From: Bacteroidota bacterium
GTDB taxonomy: Bacteria; Bacteroidota; Rhodothermia; Rhodothermales; Bin80
DNA: 43,944 nt
Reading direction: 5' to 3'
Assembly (NCBI GenBank): GCA_028875125.1
Contig: JAPPGC010000069.1
Coordinates: 1-43,944 of the forward strand
Below, piece after piece: positions 34,460 through 43,800 of this stretch. Position numbers and translations under genes: made by a program. Under the pieces are notes generated by a model, which searched no databases, was not told the DNA's origin, and saw only the letters and a list, made by a program, of their open reading frames with translations. Numbering within the stretch: the first letter of the stretch is position 1; each line of letters opens with the position of its first letter.

Positions 34460-37400
34460 TCGTCGCTGGCTATTAGTGCTCGGGATTGTGCTCATACTTG
34501 GGGTTGTGCAAACTCCATGGGGTTTGGGTACGGTGGTACGCTGGGCATTGTACGCTGGCAGGGTGGACATTGAATTTGAATCTCTGCACGGATTCTGGAT
34601 GCATTCACTCGAAGTACGCGGGCTGGAGGGCAGCGTAGGAGGGAACGGCATTCGTGTAGATACAGCGCGCGTGGGGCTGTCTGTGGGAAGGCTACTTACT
34701 GGCCGTCTTCACGCAAGGTACGTGGAGCTGAGTGCTCCCGTGTTGCAACTCGACCGTACATCATCTATTTCAACTGCCGAAACAACAGATGAAACTGATA
34801 CGGGTGCAGGTATCCCGCTGTGGATTGATGACCTTCGAATCAAGGGCGGCAGTTTCAGTTTGAGCGATGAGTTGGTTAATATTTCCGACATTGACTTTCG
34901 GGGCAGCATTTTACCGGATGCAATTCAAGTGGATACGGTACATGGAGAGGTGTCGTGGCAGGATCTCCATATGCGATTCTTTGCTGTTACCCGGATGCAG
35001 TTCGACCGCGGTATGTTGGAATTGGATACCCTTGTACTTAGCGGCTCGGGGTCACACATCGGAATTCATGGACAGGTTGGGCAACAAATCAACTTGGAGG
35101 TTGCCGCAGAACCACTATCTCCCACGATTCTTCGTCCACTGGTACCCAATATTGCGGAGAATTTAGTAGTAGGTGCACGGCTCACTGGAGAGGCGGATTC
35201 ATTATATCTGGCACTTGACGGGGAATCCTCGGCCGGGTCTGCATTAAAATTGCGTGGAAGCACTCGAGTCGGAGCTCCGTATGTGAACTTGGATACATTG
35301 CAGTTTGCAGACCTGGATCTAGCGAATTTGTGGCCCGACATAACGGGAGAGCTGACGGGGTCTATCCATGGGCATGCAAGCGGTGCGTCATGGGATTCGC
35401 TCAGTGGCGGCCTTGAAGTTGCGATTGAAGAGGGAATGCTGGCGAATATTCCAATTGAGTCTGTGCAACTGACAGGAACACTGGAAGCAGGCGACGCACT
35501 GGTTGAATTGAATTCCAGGCTGGCTTCGGGCTCATTGGACCTCTCTGGCGAGATTCGACCTTTTCCGGCCAGCGGGCAGCTCTCCGGTCATTTTTGGAAC
35601 ATCAATACGCGCGCTCTTAATCCTGCACACAGCAGTGATTTGAACGGTGATCTGAACTTGGCTTGGGACAGCACGATGATAGCTCGTGTGGCGTTCTCAC
35701 AAGGGCAAATAGGGCGGCTGGATGTGACGGGTGGAGAGCTGCGGCTGCTTACGGATAACGAGAGGACAGGATTAGCAGCGGCAGTGAATGCTGATTCCTC
35801 ATGGGTCAAACTGGAACTCACTCGTCACGAATCTGGGCTTGCAGGGAATCTCGACATGCACGAATTGGATGTACCCGCACTAATGAATCAGGTGGATGCG
35901 GAGTCCAGTCTCAGTCTTACTGCTGAGTTAACTACCAACTGGCCCCCAGACAGCATAGCAGTTCAGGTAGATATGGAGCCGTCCTCCTGGGGGCAAGTGC
36001 CTGTTGTCGACAGCTATTTGGAAATGGTGCTGCAGGGCTTGGATTTGGATGTGCGAGGCCAAGTGGAATTTCCATCAGGTCGTGTTCTGGTTCAGGGCAA
36101 TACGGACTTCAGCGTAAATCCCCCCAGATGGTTCTTAACACAGGGACAGATTGAGGGTGTAAACCTGTCTGATCTGGGAGTAGATATGGACACAGACTTG
36201 AATGCTCAACTGAAGCTCTCTGGCAACGGGATCAGGAATGCCAATGGAGAATTAATCATCGAGACTTCTATTGTGCGTGACGAGTCTGTCGCTGGTGGAA
36301 CAGTCTTGCTTGATATGACGGATGGGGAAGCTGCGATAGACGGCCGTCTGCAGATAGGGTCAGGAGGGTTGGATGTACTTGCTAGCCTGCAGCCATTCGC
36401 GTCTGTACCAACCATAGATCTTACAGGAAGTGCATTTGAACGCATCAACCTGGGGCCGCTTCTCGGTCTGGATTCGTTGGAGACGCAACTCACAGGACGC
36501 ATAGACCGTGGCTATTGGGGAAATTCAGGGGATGCTGCGCTGACTCTTGAACCCTCAACTGTGAACGCACTGGCAGTTCGTGAGGGGCAGGTGCACGCCA
36601 AAGTATTGGGCGATACGCTCGCGATGACCGTGTCGGTTGCGGCGGATGAGGGATATATTCGGTTGGATAGTCTGTATGTGCAGCCTGGACTGGAATATGC
36701 GGCACGGGGCGAGATTCGAAATCTATCGCTGCAGAATCTTGGCTTTTTGGATGCGCAGTTGACGGGTTCTTTTGACGTAGCTGCCGCTGGCAGTACGTTC
36801 CAGGCAATGACGGTACATCACGCCAGCATCGAAGCCGGGGGTACGGAGATTGGAGAAGTGCAGTTCGACCGATTGAATATCGCAGGGGCTATGAGTGACG
36901 GAATGTTGAGTCTGAGTAATTTTGACCTATCCAGTAACGCCGGATGGTTGCGTGGAGAGGGAGAGGTTGCACTTTTTGGGGGATCGTCAGATACGCTACG
37001 ATTCAGTGGGAGAATCGTCAATGCAACCCCGCTCGCATATTGGACTGGGGGCGAGCCGATATCTGGTGCGCAGACGGATACCCTCTGGGGGCAGGTGATG
37101 CATCATATGGATACGCTTCGATGGGCCGCCGGGGTGACCGTTGAGCCCTTGACATGGAAAACCGTGCGCGTACTTCAGACCTCCGGTTATGCGGAAGGCA
37201 CATTGTTGGACTTCAAGCCCAGGATTGGTCAAGCAGAAATTAACATTGAACGGGCCTCTGTCCCCAACTTGTCCGCACGGCATGCGTGGTTGCGGTTAGA
37301 CGGGCAACAGAGCAGTCTTGGCTATCAGGCGCGCATAGGCGTAGATGAGCGCCGGTCACTCTACATGGAGGGGAGAGTAGACTTTTCGGAGCGTCGTGGT

Positions 37401-39269
37401 GTGCTGGAGCAGCTGGATATGTATCTAAACGAAGATGAGTGGCATCTCGGAGTGCCTGCGGAAATATTGGCCGATGAAGGCATACGCATTCGATACTTCG
37501 TCCTGGAAAGCCAGGAGCAGGAAATCACACTGGATGGTATCCTCAATCCGGACGGGGAGCAGCGTTTGGGGCTCAGTCTATACAATGTTGATCTTGCTCC
37601 TTTCACAGATGTTTTTGGATTCCCTGGTTTAGGCGGGCAAGCATCTGCGGATTTGTTCTTCAGTGGTCCGGCAACAGCCCCGGAGCTAGAAGGATCACTG
37701 AGTCTGATCGTGAACTCAGAAGGCGAGCGTGTAGGAGATGTGTCTGCCCGGGTTCGTTATGGGGACAATGGTTTGAACACAGATGCGCAGTTTACGCATG
37801 TAGACGGCAGTACGCTTTCTATGTCGGGTCTTCTGCCATTTGATCTCAGGCTTAAAAAGCAGGAAGAGGTTTCTTTTCCCGAAGCATCACTGACACTTCA
37901 GGCGGATCGCTTCAATATCGGATGGATCAATCCCTTTTTAAGTCAGGAAGAGATCAGTAATGTTCGGGGTAAGTTAACGGCCGATATCGGTATCGCCGGG
38001 TCCCGCAGTGCCCCCGATATGGTTGGTGAGTTCAGTCTTTCCGATGGATTTGCTAAGTTGCCACAGCTCAGTATTGCCCCTACGGCTTTCCAGTTGGAAG
38101 CAGCTTTGGCGGGTAACACAGTCGATGTTCAGAGGCTGACTGCCGAGAGTGGGCGTGGTACGGTGGAGGGGCGGGGTAAGATAATTCTGACAGAACCTGG
38201 TCAAGAAGATCTGGATTTGGCTGTGGAGCTGGAGGATTTTCGGGTCGTGAATACGTCTCCCTACGCAGCGGATGTTACCGGTTCGCTGGCGTTTGGCGGG
38301 ACAGTGCGCCGCCCGGTACTTACTGGTCACATAGAGATGGCGAATGCGGTCATTCGACCACAGGATGTGCCTGTAGACCTGTCAGATGGAATGATCCACT
38401 TCACCGAAACAGATCTACAGATGTTAGAGCAATATTTTGATATCAGGGCGAGCGTCTGGGATACAACGACATACTCGCTTGTTGATGCACTAACCATGGA
38501 TATATCTGTCGGTATTCCCGGAACGGTACGTCTGCACAGTTTGCAAAATCCAGAAATGAATGTACTACTTAGCGGATCGGTCGCATTGTTTAAAGAACCT
38601 TACCAGGAGCAGGAGCTTCAGGGCACGGTGAGTATTGTACCGGAGCTCAGCTATCTGCGGCAGTTTGGTAGACGTTTCGATATTCGTCGGGGTCGGGTGA
38701 CGTTTGCCGGCCCGGCCACGAATCCATTTTTTGATCTGCAGGCAGCGCTGGATATTCCAAATAGGAGCGGGCGGGATGCACCGGTGACTATTCTTTTGGA
38801 TGCGTCTGGCCTATTGCAGGAACCGGAATCGCTGGTGCTTGAGTTACGCAGCGAACCTGTGCAGCTGGATCGCGCGGACATGATTTCTTATATGGCAACA
38901 GGTCGTCCGGCGGCTGATGCGTTTCAATTGGGGGGTGGCGGTGCACTACAGAGCGGTGGAGATCTGGCATTACGTCAGTTGTCAAGCCTGGTCGCGGGTG
39001 CCGCGGGGGCGGGATTGGGGCTTGATGTCGTACAAATTGATCCAGAAGCCGCGGGCGGAGTGACTGTAACCGCAGGTAAGTATGTATCCCGCAAACTGTT
39101 TGCATCCGTCAAATGGCCGATCACGAAAGAGTCGACCGCGACAAGCACTACGATTGAAAGCAACAAGGAATTGGTCATAGAGTACGCGCTGTACCCATGG
39201 CTTCTGGCCCGAATGCGTGGGGATGCCGGGGCTTTGGGGCTTAGTCTACTGTATCAGTACACTTGGTAG
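34428..39269 (+). CDS. tamB: Translocation/assembly module protein TamB
   Basis: TamB-like (AsmA/DUF490) proteins are anchored in the inner membrane and span the periplasm as a long lipid-groove beta-structure; they are linked to phospholipid transport and outer-membrane protein assembly. The ATG at 34428 starts a short basic segment and one membrane helix (LLVLGIVLILGVVQTPWG), then about 1,500 residues of repeated beta strands. The C-terminal DUF490 region includes ISYMATGRPA and closes with LSLLYQYTW. An upstream TTG at 34350 keeps the frame but would put 26 unlikely residues before the anchor. At 1,613 residues the length is usual. The upstream TamA-like and downstream mlaE genes abut it, pointing to shared envelope lipid duties. 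Confidence 0.93.
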   Translation: MSTSASGRRFSRRWLLVLGIVLILGVVQTPWGLGTVVRWALYAGRVDIEFESLHGFWMHSLEVRGLEGSVGGNGIRVDTARVGLSVGRLLTGRLHARYVELSAPVLQLDRTSSISTAETTDETDTGAGIPLWIDDLRIKGGSFSLSDELVNISDIDFRGSILPDAIQVDTVHGEVSWQDLHMRFFAVTRMQFDRGMLELDTLVLSGSGSHIGIHGQVGQQINLEVAAEPLSPTILRPLVPNIAENLVVGARLTGEADSLYLALDGESSAGSALKLRGSTRVGAPYVNLDTLQFADLDLANLWPDITGELTGSIHGHASGASWDSLSGGLEVAIEEGMLANIPIESVQLTGTLEAGDALVELNSRLASGSLDLSGEIRPFPASGQLSGHFWNINTRALNPAHSSDLNGDLNLAWDSTMIARVAFSQGQIGRLDVTGGELRLLTDNERTGLAAAVNADSSWVKLELTRHESGLAGNLDMHELDVPALMNQVDAESSLSLTAELTTNWPPDSIAVQVDMEPSSWGQVPVVDSYLEMVLQGLDLDVRGQVEFPSGRVLVQGNTDFSVNPPRWFLTQGQIEGVNLSDLGVDMDTDLNAQLKLSGNGIRNANGELIIETSIVRDESVAGGTVLLDMTDGEAAIDGRLQIGSGGLDVLASLQPFASVPTIDLTGSAFERINLGPLLGLDSLETQLTGRIDRGYWGNSGDAALTLEPSTVNALAVREGQVHAKVLGDTLAMTVSVAADEGYIRLDSLYVQPGLEYAARGEIRNLSLQNLGFLDAQLTGSFDVAAAGSTFQAMTVHHASIEAGGTEIGEVQFDRLNIAGAMSDGMLSLSNFDLSSNAGWLRGEGEVALFGGSSDTLRFSGRIVNATPLAYWTGGEPISGAQTDTLWGQVMHHMDTLRWAAGVTVEPLTWKTVRVLQTSGYAEGTLLDFKPRIGQAEINIERASVPNLSARHAWLRLDGQQSSLGYQARIGVDERRSLYMEGRVDFSERRGVLEQLDMYLNEDEWHLGVPAEILADEGIRIRYFVLESQEQEITLDGILNPDGEQRLGLSLYNVDLAPFTDVFGFPGLGGQASADLFFSGPATAPELEGSLSLIVNSEGERVGDVSARVRYGDNGLNTDAQFTHVDGSTLSMSGLLPFDLRLKKQEEVSFPEASLTLQADRFNIGWINPFLSQEEISNVRGKLTADIGIAGSRSAPDMVGEFSLSDGFAKLPQLSIAPTAFQLEAALAGNTVDVQRLTAESGRGTVEGRGKIILTEPGQEDLDLAVELEDFRVVNTSPYAADVTGSLAFGGTVRRPVLTGHIEMANAVIRPQDVPVDLSDGMIHFTETDLQMLEQYFDIRASVWDTTTYSLVDALTMDISVGIPGTVRLHSLQNPEMNVLLSGSVALFKEPYQEQELQGTVSIVPELSYLRQFGRRFDIRRGRVTFAGPATNPFFDLQAALDIPNRSGRDAPVTILLDASGLLQEPESLVLELRSEPVQLDRADMISYMATGRPAADAFQLGGGGALQSGGDLALRQLSSLVAGAAGAGLGLDVVQIDPEAAGGVTVTAGKYVSRKLFASVKWPITKESTATSTTIESNKELVIEYALYPWLLARMRGDAGALGLSLLYQYTW

Positions 39270-40031
39270 ATGCGCTTCATGACATATACGCTTGAGCAGG
39301 TTGGTGCCATTGCAGCGTTCGCGGGAACGTTTTTTGGACAGTTGTTTCGGCGGCCTTTTGAGGGGCGGGAGTTGATAAGGCAGATGGATGAAACCGGCTC
39401 GAAGAGCCTCCTTCTAGTGTTGATTACGGGCTGCTCAATTGGGATTGTGCTTTCCATGCAAAGCCGCGGAACATTGGCACGGTTCGGGGCGGAAGCGGTG
39501 CTTCCCAACATGTTGGCGTTATCAGTGGTAAAGGAGATCGGCCCAGTGATCACGTCACTGGTTCTTGCAGGGCGCCTAGGCGCCGGAATTGCCGCTGAAC
39601 TGGGATCCATGCGTGTAACTGAGCAGATTGATGCACTGGAGGTGGCTGCCCTACAACCCTTCAAGTATCTAGTCGTTACCCGGGTGCTAGCCTGTGTTGT
39701 GATGTTTCCGCTCTTGACGATTGCCTGTGACGTAGTAGCACTCCTCGGTGGATATGCGGAATCATTACTGTCAAGTGATCTGGACTATCGATTGTTTGTG
39801 GATCAGGCGTTTTCGAGCTTACGTCTGTCAGACGTGCTCTTTTCTACGGCAAAGACAAGTGTTTTCGGGTTTCTGGTGTCTATTGTAGGCTGTTATTCGG
39901 GGTATTACGTCCGCGGGGGGACCCGTGAGGTCGGACAAGCTGCCATGCGTGCGGTTGTCATTGGATCACTTCTTGTACTTGTGGCAGATGTTCTCATGGT
40001 TCGTCTCTCGTTGATCCTATTTGGAGGCTGA
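39270..40031 (+). CDS. mlaE: MlaE family ABC transporter permease
   Basis: MlaE is the inner-membrane permease of the MCE lipid transporter. The 253 residues contain five or six membrane helices and the family signature VVKEIGPVITSLVLAGRLGA followed by GIAAELGSMRVTEQIDALE. The ATG at 39270 immediately follows the tamB stop; a second ATG at 39279 is possible. With MlaF and MlaD it would move phospholipids between membranes, and the tamB link suggests a joint lipid-transport unit. Confidence 0.95.
   Translation: MRFMTYTLEQVGAIAAFAGTFFGQLFRRPFEGRELIRQMDETGSKSLLLVLITGCSIGIVLSMQSRGTLARFGAEAVLPNMLALSVVKEIGPVITSLVLAGRLGAGIAAELGSMRVTEQIDALEVAALQPFKYLVVTRVLACVVMFPLLTIACDVVALLGGYAESLLSSDLDYRLFVDQAFSSLRLSDVLFSTAKTSVFGFLVSIVGCYSGYYVRGGTREVGQAAMRAVVIGSLLVLVADVLMVRLSLILFGG
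40023..40027 (+). promoter_or_regulatory. Strong Shine-Dalgarno before mlaF
   Basis: GGAGG lies inside the last codons of mlaE, five bases before the ATG at 40033. It decides that ATG over the in-frame TTG at 40021 as the mlaF start. Most other genes in the window lack such a clear site. Confidence 0.6.
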
Positions 40032-40032
40032 T

Positions 40033-40767
40033 ATGTCAGTGCCCGAAGCGGAGATCATCGTTAAGGACCTACATAAGGCGTTTGGAGATCGGAAGATCTT
40101 GCGGGGGGTGTCTGTGTACGCTGAGCGTGGCAGCACGGTGGCAGTTATGGGAGGGTCCGGTACAGGGAAGAGCGTCCTGCTCAAGCATTTGGTTGGCTTG
40201 ATTGAGCCGGATGCCGGGGAAATCTGGGTACAGGGGAAACGGGTAGATCAACTCAATAGGTCTGATCTTAATGAGTTGCGACTCCGAATCGGCTATCTCT
40301 TTCAGGGGGGCGCATTGTTTGACTCAATGACCGTGGAAGAGAACCTTGATTTTGTTCTGCGTCGGCATAGCAAGCTGTCCAGACGGGAACGGATAGAGCA
40401 GATCCATGAGGCCATCGCATGGGTAAACCTGCCTCACGCGGCCGAACAGTACCCGGCCGAAATGTCAGGTGGCCAAAAGAAACGAATCGCCTTAGCCCGT
40501 GCGATCATCCTGCGCCCGGATATCCTTTTATGCGATGAGCCCACAACTGGATTGGATCCCGCAAGTGTTCGAACCGTGTCCGACCTGATCATGCGACTGA
40601 GGGCTGAACGTGGAATCACGACGATAGCGATCACGCATGATCTGCTGTGCGCGGAAATTATTGCTGATCATGGAATATTTCTATCCCGGGGACGAGTTCT
40701 TGCCGAGGGTACTTTAGATGAATTACGTTCGAGCGAGCATCCTGAACTACAGGCATTTTTCGGATGA
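40033..40767 (+). CDS. mlaF: MlaF family ABC transporter ATPase
   Basis: This 244-residue ATPase powers the MlaE permease. Walker A is GGSGTGKS, the Q-loop is YLFQGGALFDSMTVEEN (the GALFDS run is typical of Mla ATPases), the signature is MSGGQKKR, and Walker B is ILLCDEP with a switch histidine in AITHD. The frame reaches back to a TTG at 40021, but the ATG at 40033 has a strong GGAGG in front of it. The mlaE stop is one base before this start. MlaB, MlaC and MlaA are not in the window. Confidence 0.95.
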   Translation: MSVPEAEIIVKDLHKAFGDRKILRGVSVYAERGSTVAVMGGSGTGKSVLLKHLVGLIEPDAGEIWVQGKRVDQLNRSDLNELRLRIGYLFQGGALFDSMTVEENLDFVLRRHSKLSRRERIEQIHEAIAWVNLPHAAEQYPAEMSGGQKKRIALARAIILRPDILLCDEPTTGLDPASVRTVSDLIMRLRAERGITTIAITHDLLCAEIIADHGIFLSRGRVLAEGTLDELRSSEHPELQAFFG

Positions 40768-41034
40768 CTCCAGAAATAATCCAAGGATGATTGATCTGCC
40801 AGAGAGGGGAGACTCGAGAAACCCTGAGCAAGTGATTCCAAAGAGTGAACTGGGACATACATTGATTGGTGACCATAAGAGTTACGAATCAATCCTGCGA
40901 CCATGACTGGATTCTGTCTGTAATAGATTTAGAGGTATTATGGCGATAGCTTATGGGACCGACATAGTACATTGGTGTCACGGTGCAACATTGAAGATCC
41001 ATCATCTTTCCATAACGACATAACAAACAGATAG
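40768..41034. other. 267-base gap inside the mla cluster
   Basis: No gene is supported between mlaF and mlaD. The one short open frame here, 40718-40906, overlaps mlaF and has no recognisable content. All other gaps in the tam-mla-tgt run are a few bases, so this one probably holds a promoter or processing site, though I cannot point to a clear -10/-35 pair. Confidence 0.45.
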
Positions 41035-42096
41035 ATGTCCAGTAGAGCACGTGTCGGCCTTGTTGTAATCATTTGTTTGGGGCTTTTTGCAGCGGTTTTG
41101 CTCATTGTAGGGAGCCGGACATTGTTGTTCAGTGATCGGTTTCTGGTTCGGTCACAATTTAATTCTGTCGCAGGGCTGAGTGCGGGGGCTGACGTTCAGT
41201 TCCAAGGCGTGAGCGTGGGGGCAGTTCAGAGCGTAGCATTACCTAGCGAGCCTGGTGGAATGATTGAAGTGACTATGGGCATCCGAACGAGTGCTCGCTC
41301 GGTCATGCACCGGGATACGCAAGCTCAAATCAAGACGCAGGGGCTTCTGGGAAGCATGATCATAGTCCTGGTTAACCCCCCGCAGACAGATACTCCGCCT
41401 GCGTCCCTGGAAAGTGGTGACATGATTGTTGGTGTTGATCCTTTCGATTTATTTGAAATAACTGATAAGGCACTAGCTTCTGTACTTCGATTTGAGCAAT
41501 CTGCTACATCCTTTGAAGCTATTGTGGATGATATTCGAGCCGGGGAGGGTACACTGGGTAAGCTGGTTTACGATCCAGAGCTTTATAACAGTATGGTTGC
41601 CACTGCCCAGGAGACCGAGCGTCTGATGGCCAATCTGGGTGATGATGCAGAAGCTTTGGTGGCACTTGCTACCCAGGCTACTGAGGGAGTAGAATCTATT
41701 CTGGGCAAACTTGATGAGGGGGAGGGTACGTTTGCTCAGCTTCTGAATGAGCCGGGACTGTACGAATCTGTACAGACCACAGCGGATACATTACAGCAAA
41801 TTATTAGGGGATTAGGCAACATCACTGCGCGCTTCGAAGTCATGGCTGACTGGGCTTCTCTTGGAGCCTTCAGGTTTGCAGAGCTCATGGAGGCCAGTAA
41901 ACACAATTGGCTGTTCAAACGCTACTTTGAGGAGCGTGGATTTATGGAGCAGGCGCCGTTTGAGATACGTGAACGGGCTATCGCGGAGAGTTTTCAGGCA
42001 TTGGAGGTCAGGGAGTTGGAACTCCTGGACCTGGAAGAGCGCCTCAATCGTCAGCAAGCGAAACTGGACTCTCTTCAGCAGCAACTTGATCAGTAA
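41035..42096 (+). CDS. mlaD: MlaD family MCE-domain lipid-binding protein
   Basis: MlaD-type proteins are anchored in the inner membrane and form a hexameric MCE ring for periplasmic lipid passage. One N-terminal helix (VGLVVIICLGLFAAVLLIVG) precedes the MCE domain (about residues 35-120, with FNSVAGLSAGADVQFQGVSV and QGLLGSMIIVL). Two copies of a G-E-G-T-x-x-x-L-x-x-x-P-x-L-Y repeat, GEGTLGKLVYDPELY and GEGTFAQLLNEPGLY, follow near 170 and 235. The last 40 residues are a coiled coil (LELLDLEERLNRQQAKLDSL). At 353 residues it is longer than E. coli MlaD because of these additions, as is usual in Bacteroidota. Confidence 0.93.
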   Translation: MSSRARVGLVVIICLGLFAAVLLIVGSRTLLFSDRFLVRSQFNSVAGLSAGADVQFQGVSVGAVQSVALPSEPGGMIEVTMGIRTSARSVMHRDTQAQIKTQGLLGSMIIVLVNPPQTDTPPASLESGDMIVGVDPFDLFEITDKALASVLRFEQSATSFEAIVDDIRAGEGTLGKLVYDPELYNSMVATAQETERLMANLGDDAEALVALATQATEGVESILGKLDEGEGTFAQLLNEPGLYESVQTTADTLQQIIRGLGNITARFEVMADWASLGAFRFAELMEASKHNWLFKRYFEERGFMEQAPFEIRERAIAESFQALEVRELELLDLEERLNRQQAKLDSLQQQLDQ

Positions 42097-42098
42097 AC

Positions 42099-42686
42099 GT
42101 GGTTCACGAGATCACCTATTCGGCACGAGCACGCTGGTGTCCCAGTCGTTCGCTCCTGGGTCGCTTTTTCTTGCGCGGGGTTGGTAACCGCCAACAACAG
42201 GCTGAGGCTTGGTACATCATTGCAATATCGTGCATCATCGTAGCAGTGGTTATAGCGCAGTTCATAAGCTGGAGTCTACTGGCAGGAGAGATTGCTGCTA
42301 GTTCCAGAATTGCCTCGTGGTATTGGATTGGGCAGTTGGCCATCGGTAGTCTGATTCTTATTGGTGGTTTTCTGGGTTATTGTCCACGGGTTAGTGTTGC
42401 GGTGACCGAAAATTTGTTTCGGGTTCACCAGGGCAAGCGGTCCATTGAGATCAACCTTGCCAGCCTGAAAGGCTGTCGGGTCGTGCCTTCGCTGCATTAC
42501 CATCGCCATTGGCGGCGGCGGATAGACGTAGAGCATTTCATGACGCATGTTCCCTCTGATGTATTGTTGATTTTTTATGGACAGGGCTGCATAGCAATCG
42601 GTATTGATTCTGATGCACACTCAGATTTACTTGTCGCCTTGAATAAGCCTGACTATGTTGAGGTCGCAGCCCCCAATGTTGTTTGA
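42099..42686 (+). CDS. Two-helix membrane protein with PH-like domain
   Basis: This 195-residue inner-membrane protein begins with a GTG two bases after the mlaD stop. Two hydrophobic helices are near residues 38-62 and 76-95, joined by a short loop. The C-terminal half (VAVTENLFRVHQGKRSIEIN, ASLKGCRVVP, DVLLIFYGQGCIAIG) has the strand pattern of bacterial PH-like domains seen in DUF2244/YcxB-type proteins. I cannot name the family with certainty. Its end overlaps tgt, so it is part of the same transcript. A role next to the Mla transporter is possible but unproven. Confidence 0.7.
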   Translation: MVHEITYSARARWCPSRSLLGRFFLRGVGNRQQQAEAWYIIAISCIIVAVVIAQFISWSLLAGEIAASSRIASWYWIGQLAIGSLILIGGFLGYCPRVSVAVTENLFRVHQGKRSIEINLASLKGCRVVPSLHYHRHWRRRIDVEHFMTHVPSDVLLIFYGQGCIAIGIDSDAHSDLLVALNKPDYVEVAAPNVV

Positions 42687-43800
42687 AGTCTCACACGAAT
42701 CGGAGGGCGCACGGGCAGGCCGACTGGTGACTGGACGTGGTGAGATACAAACGCCGGTATTTATGCCTGTCGGGACGGCTGGAACCGTGAAGGGTTTATC
42801 CCCGCGTGAGTTGAAACATGACCTGGGTGCCCAAATTATTCTCGGGAACACCTATCACCTCTATTTGCGGCCCGGAGCTGAGTGTGTGAAGCGAGCGGGC
42901 GGATTGCACAAGTTCATGGCCTGGAACCGTCCAATTCTGACCGATTCGGGGGGATATCAGGTTTATTCTCTGGCAAGTCGCTGCAAGATTACCGATGAAG
43001 GTGCAATGTTTCAGAGTCACATTGACGGATCCAGACATCTGTTCACCCCGGAAAGTGTGATAGATTTTCAACGCATACTGGGGTCTGACATAATGATGGT
43101 TCTGGACGAATGTCCACCGGCGGGAGTCAGCCGGTCAAGAGCAAAGGAAGCCAACCAGCGGACGGCTGAATGGGCTCAGCGAAGCATGGTGCAGTTTGAG
43201 GCAACCCGCTCAATGTACGGACACCCACAGCTACTCTTTGCAATTGTACAGGGAAGCACGTTTCCAAATCTGCGGCGGGAGTCTGTGGAAGAGCTGGCGA
43301 CTATGGATTTTCCTGGCTACGCAATTGGAGGTCTCTCGGTAGGCGAAGAAGCGGAGACACTCTACAAAATGGTCAGCGTAACCTGTGAAATGTTACCACC
43401 CAATAAACCTCGTTACCTGATGGGGGTGGGCACGCCTGCAAACCTGTTGGAGGTTATTGGTCGTGGTGTAGATATGTTCGACTGTGTGATGCCCACACGC
43501 AATGGACGCAATGGTATGCTGTTCACCACGCATGGCATGATAAATATTCGCAACCGCAGGTGGGCCAGTGATTACACTGCATTGGACAGTGGACTGGGTA
43601 CTTATGTAAGTCAGACCTTCACACGCGCCTATGTGCGACATCTGTTCCAGTGCAACGAAATTCTGGGGCTGCAAATCTCCGCTATGCAGAATTTAGCTCT
43701 GTATGCATGGTTGATGCAAGGTGCACGATTGGCAATTCAAGAAGGTCGTTATGCCCATTTTGCAAGCACTATGAAAGAACAACTAAGCCGTCGACTATAA
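42676..43800 (+). CDS. tgt: Queuine tRNA-ribosyltransferase (bacterial Tgt), zinc ligands substituted
   Basis: Tgt exchanges guanine 34 for preQ1 in tRNAs with GUN anticodons on the way to queuosine. The ATG at 42676 begins the family-like MLFEVSHE; an ATG at 42655 gives seven extra residues, so the overlap with the previous gene is 11 or 32 bases. LTDSGGYQ (D90) and the nucleophile region DMFDCVMPTR (D269) are intact, as is GGLSVGE. The usual zinc site DSxCxCxxC and the later His are missing: here DSGLGTYVS and SAMQNLALY stand at those places (L307, T309, S312, Q338). I recall Bacteroidota enzymes also lacking the cysteines, so this may be a lineage trait rather than loss of function. The length (374) is normal. 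Confidence 0.94.
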   Translation: MLFEVSHESEGARAGRLVTGRGEIQTPVFMPVGTAGTVKGLSPRELKHDLGAQIILGNTYHLYLRPGAECVKRAGGLHKFMAWNRPILTDSGGYQVYSLASRCKITDEGAMFQSHIDGSRHLFTPESVIDFQRILGSDIMMVLDECPPAGVSRSRAKEANQRTAEWAQRSMVQFEATRSMYGHPQLLFAIVQGSTFPNLRRESVEELATMDFPGYAIGGLSVGEEAETLYKMVSVTCEMLPPNKPRYLMGVGTPANLLEVIGRGVDMFDCVMPTRNGRNGMLFTTHGMINIRNRRWASDYTALDSGLGTYVSQTFTRAYVRHLFQCNEILGLQISAMQNLALYAWLMQGARLAIQEGRYAHFASTMKEQLSRRL

